This document shows positions 17,665 through 25,908 of a stretch of DNA of 64,000 bases, piece after piece (within the stretch, counting starts at the first letter, position 1; each line of letters begins with the position of its first letter). Source of the stretch: QQWI01 sp964522015 (GTDB taxonomy: Bacteria; Bacillota; Clostridia; Peptostreptococcales; Acidaminobacteraceae). The notes under the pieces were generated by a model. That model did no database searches. It saw nothing but the letters and a program-made list of their open reading frames with translations, and was not told the origin of the DNA. The position numbers and the translations under genes were made by a program. The stretch covers positions 39,875-103,874 of the forward strand of contig CAZFST010000013.1 of the NCBI GenBank assembly GCA_964522015.1. The letters are read 5' to 3'.

Positions 17665-18567
17665 TTGAAAAATAGTCACTTGCCCATAAATGATAATAAC
17701 TTAAAAATGAAAATAGCCCAAACCCTTTATGTCACCGATTTAGACGGGACTCTCCTTGGCAATGACCACCAGTTGAGTCAAGAAACCATCGATATCTTAA
17801 ACCCATTACTTGATCAGGGGCTGAATCTGATGGTGGCCACAGCGCGAAATTTTCCATCAGCCAGTGAATTATTAGCAAGGGTTAATCTAAAAACCCCAAT
17901 GATTTTAGCCAATGGGGCATTGATTGCAGACACAAGGGGAAATCCGATTTGGGAAGCTGCCATGGCACCGGGAAGTCTCCGCGAGATTTATACCGCCCTT
18001 GAACCCTTTGCCAATGCTTGTGTGTGGACATCTCTTTTAGATGGCAATTTTCTTCTAATAGCCCCCGATCCGACACCAGAAGTCCTGAGATTTAGAGATT
18101 ATCGTCAAGCAACAGGATTTTCTGGCTTTAAGCTTTTAGAGGGATTGGATCACTTAATACAAGAGTCCATTATCACATTGACGTTAATGGTGGATCAAGT
18201 AATCGCGCAACAAGCGCTGTCAGCACTTGAGACAGCTAACTTGTTGGAAGGGCTCCGGGTTCATGTCATGCCTTATCCTGGACTGGATGGGCTTTATACC
18301 ATGACGGTTCAACCAGAGACAACCCATAAGGGGGCGGCCATTTCTGCCTATTTAGAATGGTTAGCCAACCGCCAAGAGGTGTCCATCAATCGCATTGTGG
18401 TATTTGGAGATGAACGCAACGACCTAACCATGTTTGCTTTAGCTGATGTGAGTCTGGCAGTTGCCCAGGCCCACCCTGAGGTTAAGGCTGTTGCAACCCA
18501 AGTGATTGAGAGCAATGACTGTTCAGGGGTTGCCAGGTGGATTAGGAGGGATTTTTATGCCGATTAG
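17665..18567 (+). CDS. Cof-type HAD phosphatase
   Basis: About 300 residues. HAD superfamily, Cof subfamily: motif I DLDGTLLG with nucleophile and acid/base Asp, motif II in the VATARNF region, motif IV GDERNDLTMFALADVS, and a C2-type cap between them. Such enzymes dephosphorylate sugar phosphates or cofactors such as pyridoxal phosphate or flavins; the substrate cannot be read from sequence. GGAGG at 17654-17658 fits a TTG start at 17665. An ATG at 17707 begins just before motif I but lacks a visible ribosome-binding site. It overlaps the next gene by 11 bases. Confidence 0.88.
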   Translation: MKNSHLPINDNNLKMKIAQTLYVTDLDGTLLGNDHQLSQETIDILNPLLDQGLNLMVATARNFPSASELLARVNLKTPMILANGALIADTRGNPIWEAAMAPGSLREIYTALEPFANACVWTSLLDGNFLLIAPDPTPEVLRFRDYRQATGFSGFKLLEGLDHLIQESIITLTLMVDQVIAQQALSALETANLLEGLRVHVMPYPGLDGLYTMTVQPETTHKGAAISAYLEWLANRQEVSINRIVVFGDERNDLTMFALADVSLAVAQAHPEVKAVATQVIESNDCSGVARWIRRDFYAD

Positions 18568-19657
18568 ACAACCTCTTCGCCGGGCCGATGAACGGGATAT
18601 CATGTTTGCCCGGATGACCTACCAAAAGGGTAGTCCACAATTTGAAGACTACTATCAAATGCGGCCACAAAACAAAGAGGTGGACGATGGCATTAGAGAA
18701 ATGCCTGGTCCTTTTGGAGCGGGGACTGCGACTTTTCACCCCTATATCACTCCTTTTGCAGAAGCGGGATTCGCTTTGCTATCTCGCATGAAGCACCTGG
18801 ACCAAAATCAAAAAAAAGAACGAGCACTTGATATTTCGTCGGTTGAAATGACAGGGCAAATCAAGGAGATGGCCGGATTCTTAGGCCTTCAGGCCTGCGA
18901 AGTGGTTGAGCTTAAACTTGAAGATATGTATAGCCATAAAGGTCGCGGTGAAGCATATGGTACCCCCATAGAAAGCACCCTGCCTAGGGGCATTATGCTC
19001 ATGGTTGAGATGGATAAGGATTTTGTCAACCGAGCACCGCAACTGGAACAGGGCACCGAAGCCGTCAAAGCCTATATGAATTTGGCAACGGCCAGTTTGT
19101 GGCTAGCCACCTATATTCAGCAGCTTGGCTATGATGCAAAAGTCCACATCGATGGCAATTATGAAGCTTTTTTGCCGCCCCTAGCACAAAGAGCAGGCCT
19201 TGGAGAGGTGGGCCGGGCTAGTTTGCTGATTAATCCTAAATATGGTCAGCGTATTCGCATAGCTATGATCAGTACGGATTTACCTCTTGAAATCAGTGGA
19301 CCTCAAACATATGGTATCAAAGAATTTTGCCAGGCCTGTGGCAGATGTGCACTGACCTGCCCCGGCAAAACCATTTCAAAAGAGCCGGCTCAGTACCTTG
19401 AAGACAAAGATCTTGTGGGATGGACCATTAACCAAGAGCTATGCTTCACAGTATGGCAGCGGGTGGGTATGGATTGTGGTGTGTGTTTATCTAGTTGTCC
19501 AGTGTCTCAGGGACTTACAAGTGAGGAGTGGGAACTGATTTCTGAGGGAAATGCCCCTAAGGCATATGCACTTTATCAGGAACGGCAACCCCTTAGGGTT
19601 TATCAGAAGGATCCTCTGCCATTTGTCCAATATCCAAGGCCACCGGTGGCGTTTTAA
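18557..19657 (+). CDS. Cytoplasmic reductive-dehalogenase-like double [4Fe-4S] protein
   Basis: A 366-residue protein. The central region (LAQRAGLGEVGRASLLINPK, then ISTDLPLE) and the two ferredoxin clusters match the corrinoid-binding reductive dehalogenase fold. Cluster 1 is C258-x2-C261-x2-C264-x3-C268-P; cluster 2 uses C296, C307, C310 and C314-P. It has neither a twin-arginine signal nor an adjacent RdhB membrane anchor, so it is predicted cytoplasmic. Alternatives are a divergent QueG-type epoxyqueuosine reductase or another B12/Fe-S reductase. AGGAGGG at 18544-18550 fixes the ATG inside the 3' end of the HAD gene. Substrate unknown. Confidence 0.75.
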   Translation: MPIRQPLRRADERDIMFARMTYQKGSPQFEDYYQMRPQNKEVDDGIREMPGPFGAGTATFHPYITPFAEAGFALLSRMKHLDQNQKKERALDISSVEMTGQIKEMAGFLGLQACEVVELKLEDMYSHKGRGEAYGTPIESTLPRGIMLMVEMDKDFVNRAPQLEQGTEAVKAYMNLATASLWLATYIQQLGYDAKVHIDGNYEAFLPPLAQRAGLGEVGRASLLINPKYGQRIRIAMISTDLPLEISGPQTYGIKEFCQACGRCALTCPGKTISKEPAQYLEDKDLVGWTINQELCFTVWQRVGMDCGVCLSSCPVSQGLTSEEWELISEGNAPKAYALYQERQPLRVYQKDPLPFVQYPRPPVAF

Positions 19658-19721
19658 GGGTGCCCTGTTAGTATTTCGTTGGATGCTCCTGTGGTGATAT
19701 AGTAGGGGTCAGTTTATATTC

Positions 19722-19735
19722 TGAAAACGTTTTCT
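19722..19735 (+). promoter_or_regulatory. Catabolite-responsive-element-like site upstream of pfk
   Basis: TGAAAACGTTTTCT matches the cre consensus TGWAANCGNTNWCA at 13 of 14 positions and is centred about 45 bp upstream of the pfk -10. CcpA or another LacI-family protein could bind here to control the glycolytic gene (inference). Confidence 0.55.
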
Positions 19736-19770
19736 ATTTTTAAGGTCTGCGGTACAAATCATAGGCTTCG

Positions 19771-19779
19771 TGCTATAAT
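19771..19779 (+). promoter_or_regulatory. Extended -10 promoter of pfk
   Basis: TGCTATAAT at 19771-19779 is an extended -10 element; the -35 region (GGTACA near 19751) is weak. Transcription would start near 19786 and leave a leader of about 140 bases. Confidence 0.6.
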
Positions 19780-19785
19780 GGACGA

Positions 19786-19927
19786 GGGTCATCAGATGTC
19801 CCTCGGTACCAAATTTAGCCCGCTTCACCTGTAAAAGAAAGTGGTGGGATTTGCGGTAATTAGCAAATTCATTTACCCAATAGAGGCTTTAAACCAGTCA
19901 TTTGTGATTAAAATTTAGGAGGCTATC
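19786..19927 (+). other. Structured 5' leader of pfk (unassigned)
   Basis: The roughly 140-base leader holds possible hairpins, CCCGCTTCAC with GTGGTGGG (about 19818-19849) and TTTGC with GCAAA (about 19850-19867), before TAGGAGG at 19917-19923. It does not match a riboswitch class I recognise and has no terminator-like T-run. Confidence 0.35.
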
Positions 19928-21145
19928 ATGGAGTTAAAAGGTAAAGTTCTAGTCGCGCAAGGTGGCGGCCCAACGGCTGTTATCAACCAATCATTTGTTG
20001 GTGTTGTACTTGAAGCAAGAAAGTATGCAGAAGTTTCAAAAGTTTATGGCGCTATCAATGGCGTTGAAGGCATTGTCAACGAAGAGTTCGTGGATTTGAC
20101 ACTTGAAACTGAGTACAACCTTGAGCGCGTTGCAGCGACACCATCTTCTGGTCTTTTGTCAACCCGTGTCAAACCAACAAAAGAGTTTTGCTTGAAGTGC
20201 TTTGAAGTGATGAAGGCCCATGATATCAGATATTTCTTCTACATCGGCGGTAACGATTCTTCTGATACAGTTAGAATTATCAGCGAAGAAGCTAAAGCCC
20301 AAGGTTATGATTTTAAAGCGATTCACGTACCAAAGACAATTGATAATGACCTTGTTCATAACGATCACACACCGGGTTTCGGTTCTGCTGCTCGTTTTGT
20401 AGCACAGGCATTTATGGGTGCAAACCTTGATAACAGAGCACTTCCAGGCGTATACGTTGGCGTCATTATGGGCAGACATGCTGGTTTCTTGACCGGTGCT
20501 GCTGCTATGGGTCGCGTATTCCCAGATGACGGTCCACACTTGATCTACTTCCCAGAGCGCGTCTTTAATGTTGATAGCTTCCTTGCAGACGTTAAGGCAA
20601 CTTACGAAAAATTCGGTCGTTGCGTGATTGCTGTTTCTGAAGGTATTCAAGACGAAAACCACGTGGCGATTATCTCTAAACTTTCTAAAGATGTTGAAAG
20701 AGATGCCCATGGTAACGTTCAACTTTCTGGTACTGGCGCCCTCGGCGACCTTTTAGTAGCAGAAATCAAAGAAAAACTAGGCATTAGCCGTGTTCGTTCT
20801 GATACATTTGGTTACCTCCAACGGTCGTTTATGGGTGTTGTCTCTGATGTGGATCAAAAAGAAGCGAGAGAATCTGCAGAGCGTGCCGTTCAATTTGCTA
20901 TCGTTGAGAAAAAAGAAGGTTCTGTTACAATTCAACGTGTAGGTAACTACGCAGTGGATTATATCCTCAGACCAGTTCAAGATATTGCTGCTAAAACTAA
21001 GCACATGCCTGAAGAGTTTATCAATGCTGAAGGCAACTTTGTCACGCAAGCTTTCATCGACTACTGCCGTCCACTACTTGGTTCTGATTTACCACAACCT
21101 GCTCGTGTTCGTGGCATTAAAGTTGAGAAGATCCTTACAAAGTAA
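19928..21145 (+). CDS. pfp: Pyrophosphate-dependent 6-phosphofructokinase
   Basis: A 405-residue phosphofructokinase. Substrate-binding motifs are GGGPTAVIN, GGNDSSDT, PKTIDND and GRHAGFLTGAAA. Two diagnostic positions indicate PPi as phosphate donor: Asp in GGNDS, where ATP enzymes have Gly (GGDGS), and Lys in PKTIDND, where ATP enzymes have Gly (PGTIDND). The reaction is reversible interconversion of fructose 6-phosphate and fructose 1,6-bisphosphate. TAGGAGG precedes the ATG. The gene is monocistronic, with a cre-like site and promoter upstream and a terminator downstream. Confidence 0.93.
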   Translation: MELKGKVLVAQGGGPTAVINQSFVGVVLEARKYAEVSKVYGAINGVEGIVNEEFVDLTLETEYNLERVAATPSSGLLSTRVKPTKEFCLKCFEVMKAHDIRYFFYIGGNDSSDTVRIISEEAKAQGYDFKAIHVPKTIDNDLVHNDHTPGFGSAARFVAQAFMGANLDNRALPGVYVGVIMGRHAGFLTGAAAMGRVFPDDGPHLIYFPERVFNVDSFLADVKATYEKFGRCVIAVSEGIQDENHVAIISKLSKDVERDAHGNVQLSGTGALGDLLVAEIKEKLGISRVRSDTFGYLQRSFMGVVSDVDQKEARESAERAVQFAIVEKKEGSVTIQRVGNYAVDYILRPVQDIAAKTKHMPEEFINAEGNFVTQAFIDYCRPLLGSDLPQPARVRGIKVEKILTK

Positions 21146-21221
21146 TTTTAATAAAGATCGATAATGATTGATAAGGATAAAAAAAGATTTAGAAGGATGT
21201 AAGAACAAAACTAAACAAATG

Positions 21222-21253
21222 TAAAAAGCGTTCTCTTTGAGGGCGCTTTTTTA
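21222..21253 (+). terminator. Terminator of pfp
   Basis: AAAAAGCGTTCTC, loop TTT, GAGGGCGCTTTTTT: a stem with two internal mismatches or wobbles followed by a T-run, about 77 bases after the stop. Confidence 0.85.
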
Positions 21254-21371
21254 TTGGGGTCTCTTGATAAATGTCGTTTTGTGGAAGTCCCCTGAGTAGG
21301 TGATTCGAGTATATCGAATAGGGTAAGAGTGTGATACAATTGATACGACAAATTCAAAAAACGGAGCTAAC

Positions 21372-22877
21372 ATGGCAAATATAATAAAAAAGCAACCCTC
21401 AAAAGCAAAACCAGCAACAAAAGGAAGTTCAACCACTGGAACTAAATTTTCAAAACCAAAGTCTTCTGGTTTTGAAATGTTCAGTACAAAAAATAATGGC
21501 AAACCAAGAGGCAGGGCCAAGTATAAAGAACAAGGCTTTGTGGCTGGACAAGATGATGGCGATGATTATAAAAAAGGCAACAAGGGTAGTGGGGGTAAAT
21601 TCACCGATAAGTTTGAAAGCAAAACCAAGGGACCAGACAGTGGTTTTGAAGGTAAAAAAGGCAAATTCGATGGTAAGCCGGAGGGTAAGTTTTCAGGAAA
21701 GACTGAAGATGGTAAGTTTGCAGGAAAAAAAGACGGGAAGTTTTCAGGTAAAGCTGAGGACGGTCAGTTTGCGGGTAAAGCAAAGGCCGGAGACCGCAAA
21801 TTTGGTGCCAAGGGTAAAACTTTTGACAGCAAGGGTGAAGGCCAGTTTGCTGAGAGAGGCGAAGGCCAGTTTGAGGGCAAAAAAGGAAAGTTTGCTGGCA
21901 AGGGCAAAGGTAAGTTTGACGATAAAAAAGGCAAGTTTGGAGATAAGGGCAAAGGCACAAGTGCAAGGTTTGAAGATAAGGGCAAAGGCACAAGTGCAAG
22001 GTTTGAAGATAAAGGCAAAAGTACAAGTGCTAGGTTTGAAGATAAGGATGGGGGCAAGTTCAGCACCGGGAAAAGTAGCGCTGGCAAGTACCAGGCTGCG
22101 CTAACGCCAAAGGTGCGCCAGGAGAAGCCCATGGCAAAACAGGTCCACGGCTCTGATCAGATACGGCTCAATAAGGCCATTGGCGATTCTGGATTTTGTT
22201 CACGTCGGGAGGCCGATGCGCTCATTGACCAAGGGCGGGTTACGGTGAATAAAAAACTTGCGGTGATGGGTCAGTTTGTTGGGCCAAGAGACGCCGTTGC
22301 CATCGATGGCAAAATTGTCAAAGTCAGCGAGAACAAGGTTTACATCGCTCTCAACAAACCAGAGGGTATCGAGTGCACTACCGATACGTCTGTTGAAGGC
22401 AATATTGTGGATTTTGTAGGGCATTCAGAACGGGTTTTTCCAATCGGTCGGCTTGACAAGGCTTCTGAGGGTTTGATTTTGTTAACCAATCACGGGGATA
22501 TCGTCAACAAGGTACTACGGGCGGGCAATGCCCACCAGAAGGAGTACCTTGTAACCGTTCATAGAGCAGTGACCCCAGCCTTTATTGAAAAAATGGGACA
22601 AGGGGTACCAATATTGGACACAGTCACCTTACCTTGTGAGATCAAGCAAGAAGGCAAATATGTGTTTAGAATCATCCTCACCCAGGGTCTTAATCGACAA
22701 ATTCGCCGTATGTGTGAAGCCCTTGGTTACGAAGTCACAAAACTTCAGCGGGTTCGCATCATGCATATTCAGTTAGGTGATTTACCCCTTGGCCAGTGGC
22801 GAGACCTCACTGACAGCGAGGTGGCAACCATGATGGCCGCCATCGCCGAATCCACCAATAATCAAGAGAACTTATGA
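21372..22877 (+). CDS. rluF: RluF/RsuA-type pseudouridine synthase with long repetitive Gly/Lys-rich N-terminus
   Basis: A 501-residue protein. Residues about 1-255 are a low-complexity, highly basic disordered tail built from GKF-, DGKF- and DKGKGTSARFE-type repeats. From about 262 comes an S4 RNA-binding domain (IRLNKAIGDSGFCSRREADA). The pseudouridine synthase domain follows, with catalytic Asp in IGRLDKASEGLILL and the conserved LTQGLNRQIRRMCEALGYEV. RluF modifies 23S rRNA; target choice here is by homology only. The tail is far longer than in usual RluF proteins (about 240-290 residues). ACGGAG at 21361-21366 precedes the ATG. It is adjacent to the kinase gene, one base after the stop. 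Confidence 0.88.
   Translation: MANIIKKQPSKAKPATKGSSTTGTKFSKPKSSGFEMFSTKNNGKPRGRAKYKEQGFVAGQDDGDDYKKGNKGSGGKFTDKFESKTKGPDSGFEGKKGKFDGKPEGKFSGKTEDGKFAGKKDGKFSGKAEDGQFAGKAKAGDRKFGAKGKTFDSKGEGQFAERGEGQFEGKKGKFAGKGKGKFDDKKGKFGDKGKGTSARFEDKGKGTSARFEDKGKSTSARFEDKDGGKFSTGKSSAGKYQAALTPKVRQEKPMAKQVHGSDQIRLNKAIGDSGFCSRREADALIDQGRVTVNKKLAVMGQFVGPRDAVAIDGKIVKVSENKVYIALNKPEGIECTTDTSVEGNIVDFVGHSERVFPIGRLDKASEGLILLTNHGDIVNKVLRAGNAHQKEYLVTVHRAVTPAFIEKMGQGVPILDTVTLPCEIKQEGKYVFRIILTQGLNRQIRRMCEALGYEVTKLQRVRIMHIQLGDLPLGQWRDLTDSEVATMMAAIAESTNNQENL
21942..22040 (+). repeat. Three 33-bp in-frame tandem repeats in rluF
   Basis: Units at 21942-21974, 21975-22007 and 22008-22040. The first two are identical and the third differs at four positions. 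Each encodes DKGKGTSARFE or a close variant. The whole 21600-22080 stretch is a degenerate GKF repeat array. Confidence 0.92.
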
Positions 22878-22878
22878 T

Positions 22879-24189
22879 ATGATGAAAGCACTCTTAAGAA
22901 AAGGGCAATATATTTTAGGGGCTAAAAATCAATATCGCATTGGCAACCTACTTGGCTCTGGTGCTCAGGGTGAAGTCTACGAAGCCTCGACTTTAACGGG
23001 TACTTATGCCATCAAATGGTATTTTGGGCACATGGCCACTGACGAACAGTTTCAGAGTTTGCAGAGATTGGCTAAAATTGGTCCTCCAAACGATTGTTTT
23101 TTATGGCCCATTGAAGTGATTAGGCTGGCCAGTGTCAAGGGGTTTGGTTATATCATGCCCCTACGGCCCCAGCGATTTGCTTCCATTGTTGACCTAATGA
23201 AAAGGAAAGTGGAGCCTAGCTTTTTGACGCTAATTACGGCGGCCATTGCCATGGTGACCAGCTTTTCAAAACTCCACCAAAAGCAGCTTTGTTACCGGGA
23301 TATCGCCTTTGGAAATTTATTCTTTGATCCTAAAACTGGAGAAATCCTGATTTGCGACAATGACAACATCGCTTTTGAGGGTGAAAATCACGTGGCTGTC
23401 CTTGGAACCCCTAGGTTTATGGCCCCTGAAATCGTTAGAGGCGAAGGGCTCCCCGATGTTTTAACCGATCGTTTTTCCCTCAGTGTACTCCTGTTTTACA
23501 TGTTTATGATCCACCATCCCCTGGAGGGGAAACTGGAGGCCAGTATCAAGTGCTTTGATTTGCCGGCCATGCGTCAACTTTATGGGGATAAACCGGTGTT
23601 TATCTTTGACCCGATTTTATCCAGCAACCGTCCGGTTGTGGGACTCCACGATAACGCCATTATTTATTGGCACCTCTACCCAGAGCATTTCAAGAGTGTT
23701 TTTATACACGCTTTCACCAAGGGCTTAAAACAGCGAAATTCACGTCCAGACGAAACAATCTGGCTTCAGGCTTTGGTTCGCCTTAAAAATAGCTTGCTTC
23801 ACTGCACCTGTGGAGCAGAAAATTTTTATGATAGTGCTGCTGTTCAAGCAAATGGCGTTCAAAAGACCTGTTGGGCTTGTAAAAAGCCACTATCCTTACC
23901 CCTTCGCATGCGCCTCAATCAAGAGGTGATTGTCCTTGGAGATCATGTGAAATTATATGCCCACCACACCATACAGGGGGCTTCGGTGATGGCTCAGCAA
24001 GTGATTGCAGAAGTTACAAGGCATCCTGCTCGGCCGGATATTAAAGGGTTGAAAAATGTCAGTGGGGAGTCCTGGAAAGTCCGCAGTGTCAATGGCCTTG
24101 ACATTGAAGTCAATCAGGGCCGTAGTATCACTTTAGAAGATGGCATCGAAATAGACTTTGGAAGTGTAATAGGTTACGTTAAGGCTTAA
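22879..24189 (+). CDS. Serine/threonine protein kinase of a YegI/TerY-P-type triad
   Basis: A 436-residue protein. The kinase domain spans about 18-300: glycine loop GSGAQGEVYE, ATP Lys K46 (YAIKWY), catalytic D141 (YRDIAFGN replacing HRDLKxxN), metal-binding D160 in CDNDN replacing DFG, and the MAPE motif. A zinc-binding knuckle (CTCG...CWAC) and a C-terminal beta-rich domain of about 100 residues follow. There is no transmembrane helix. With the vWA and PP2C genes next door it forms the same triad as E. coli yegI-yegL-yegK and the described TerY-P triads. Partners and targets are unknown. The ATG is one base after the rluF stop, so the genes may be co-transcribed. Confidence 0.85.
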   Translation: MMKALLRKGQYILGAKNQYRIGNLLGSGAQGEVYEASTLTGTYAIKWYFGHMATDEQFQSLQRLAKIGPPNDCFLWPIEVIRLASVKGFGYIMPLRPQRFASIVDLMKRKVEPSFLTLITAAIAMVTSFSKLHQKQLCYRDIAFGNLFFDPKTGEILICDNDNIAFEGENHVAVLGTPRFMAPEIVRGEGLPDVLTDRFSLSVLLFYMFMIHHPLEGKLEASIKCFDLPAMRQLYGDKPVFIFDPILSSNRPVVGLHDNAIIYWHLYPEHFKSVFIHAFTKGLKQRNSRPDETIWLQALVRLKNSLLHCTCGAENFYDSAAVQANGVQKTCWACKKPLSLPLRMRLNQEVIVLGDHVKLYAHHTIQGASVMAQQVIAEVTRHPARPDIKGLKNVSGESWKVRSVNGLDIEVNQGRSITLEDGIEIDFGSVIGYVKA

Positions 24190-24257
24190 GTATTTTCTTA
24201 GGTTAGCCCAAATCATTAGTCCTTATAAACGAAGGTTTTTATCGAAAGGAGCATCAG

Positions 24258-24968
24258 ATGAGCGTAATGAGACCCGGTGGCGAACTGGCTACCAGACCCT
24301 TACATTTTATTTTTGTGGCAGATTGTTCAACTTCCATGCGCAATAGTGGCAAAATGGATGCCCTTAATCTTGCTATAAAAGAAGCCATTCCTCACATGCG
24401 CAGAGTGGCTGAAGAAAACCCCAATGCTGAAGTGTTAGTCCGTGCTGTGAGCTTTTCAAGCGGTGCCAAATGGCATATTCAAGCCCCAACTCCGGTGGAT
24501 GAATTCGAATGGGAAGATTTGACCCCATCAGGTGTAACCGATATGGGTAAAGCTTTTGAACTTTTAGCCGAAGCCATGGCCATGCCACCCATGTCAGAAC
24601 GTGCACTGCCACCTGTCCTAGTACTAATCTCTGATGGTCAACCGACCGATGCATACAAAGATGGACTTAAGCTACTTTTGTCACAACCCTGGGGTATCAA
24701 AGCGGTCAAATTGGCCATCGCCATCGGAAAAGCGGTCAATAAACGGGTATTAAAAGAGTTTATCAATACGGATGCCATCGATGTTTTACAAGCAGACCGT
24801 GCAGAAGAATTGGTGGCATACATCAAATGGGCTTCAACCGCTGTGCTTAAGGCAGCTTCTTCTCCGGCTTCTCAAATGGCCTCACAAGAAGGCGGCAACG
24901 TCTTTTTACCTCAAATCCCAGCAGACTTTTGGCAAGATGTGTCCATTTCTGTTGAGGATGTCTGGTAA
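24258..24968 (+). CDS. von Willebrand factor A domain protein (YegL/TerY-like)
   Basis: A 236-residue single vWA domain with an intact MIDAS: D22-x-S24-x-S26 (ADCSTSM), Thr of the GVTDMGKAF loop and Asp of LISDGQPTD. These proteins bind metal and mediate protein-protein contacts. The family matches YegL/TerY. AAAGGAG at 24246-24252 precedes the ATG, and the TAA overlaps the next ATG (TAATG). No terD, terZ or other tellurite-resistance genes are nearby, so this is an isolated kinase-vWA-phosphatase module. Confidence 0.88.
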   Translation: MSVMRPGGELATRPLHFIFVADCSTSMRNSGKMDALNLAIKEAIPHMRRVAEENPNAEVLVRAVSFSSGAKWHIQAPTPVDEFEWEDLTPSGVTDMGKAFELLAEAMAMPPMSERALPPVLVLISDGQPTDAYKDGLKLLLSQPWGIKAVKLAIAIGKAVNKRVLKEFINTDAIDVLQADRAEELVAYIKWASTAVLKAASSPASQMASQEGGNVFLPQIPADFWQDVSISVEDVW

Positions 24969-25855
24969 TGGCTTGGCATACTGATCATCAGATATCATGG
25001 GAAACCATTACAGCTTCAGTCATCGGTCCAACTCATGTCAAAAAAAACACCCCCAATCAAGACGCTTTCGCGATTGAAAAGGGGGCGGATCGACTGTTAA
25101 TTAGCCTTGGAGATGGACATGGTTCTGATGCCTGCTTTAGAAGTAATTTAGGCTCTGAGTTTGCGGTAGAAGCGGCGCTTTCTGTGATGAGAACCATTGA
25201 TTTACTAGATCTCGATGGTTTAACAGCCCTTGATCCTCAAAAGTGTGGCGCTTTTATTAAACGTTGGGCCGAGAACACCCTTAAAAATTGGGTGAAGGCT
25301 GTTCTCGACCATTTAAGGGCCCATCCCTTTTCAAGTTTAGAAGTGGATGGGTTAGACGAGAAAGCCCGAAAATCATTGGGTGGCAATGCCCTCCTGGCAT
25401 ACGGGAGCACATTGATGGCGATCTTTGTCACGCCCAAATTAATATTGGGTTTCAATCTTGGCGATGGCGATCTCTTGGTCTATCATGGTAAACATGTTGA
25501 TTCTCTAATGTTTCAAGATGATCATGCCATTGGCAATCATACGTATTCTCTGTGTACCAGCGGGTCCATGTCAAAACTCGCCTACCTGTACAGGGAAACC
25601 AAAGGGGTAGAGGCACTTCTCTTAGCCACGGATGGCTATCGCAATTCTTATCGGAGTGCTGCCGGATTTTTAAAAGTGGGAACAGATATGCAACATTTAT
25701 ATAAAAAACATGGGGCTATTGTGCTTCAAGATAATTTAAGCACTTGGCTTCAAGAAACCACACAAGGTGGTAGTGGAGACGATATTACAGCTGCCATGGT
25801 CTTTTTCAAGAGTGAGAAAGTGAAGAAGGCCAAGAAAAGCAAACGGGGCAAGTAA
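24968..25855 (+). CDS. PP2C-like serine/threonine phosphatase (YegK/TerY-P-type)
   Basis: A 295-residue PP2C-fold protein. Metal-binding motifs are NQDAF, GDGHGS, NLGDGDLLVY and SGDDITAAMVFF. The C-terminus is a lysine-rich tail (KVKKAKKSKRGK). It presumably reverses phosphorylation by the adjacent kinase (inference from the triad). It overlaps the vWA stop codon by one base, so translation is coupled. Divergence from RsbU/SpoIIE and closeness to YegK-type phosphatases are judged from context and motif spacing only. Confidence 0.85.
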   Translation: MAWHTDHQISWETITASVIGPTHVKKNTPNQDAFAIEKGADRLLISLGDGHGSDACFRSNLGSEFAVEAALSVMRTIDLLDLDGLTALDPQKCGAFIKRWAENTLKNWVKAVLDHLRAHPFSSLEVDGLDEKARKSLGGNALLAYGSTLMAIFVTPKLILGFNLGDGDLLVYHGKHVDSLMFQDDHAIGNHTYSLCTSGSMSKLAYLYRETKGVEALLLATDGYRNSYRSAAGFLKVGTDMQHLYKKHGAIVLQDNLSTWLQETTQGGSGDDITAAMVFFKSEKVKKAKKSKRGK

Positions 25856-25908
25856 GGCAAAAGAGATTTGCTATAAAAGCTTAGCGAGAAGATTTTTGCT
25901 AAAAAAGC

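Noticed and set aside
20159..20722. A 187-codon reverse-strand frame inside pfp
   Set aside because: It lies wholly within a well-supported conserved gene and its product has no recognisable domain.
21601..22132. Long reverse-strand and shifted-frame ORFs over the rluF repeat tail
   Set aside because: They arise from the low-complexity repeat of the real gene; they lack ribosome-binding sites and family features.
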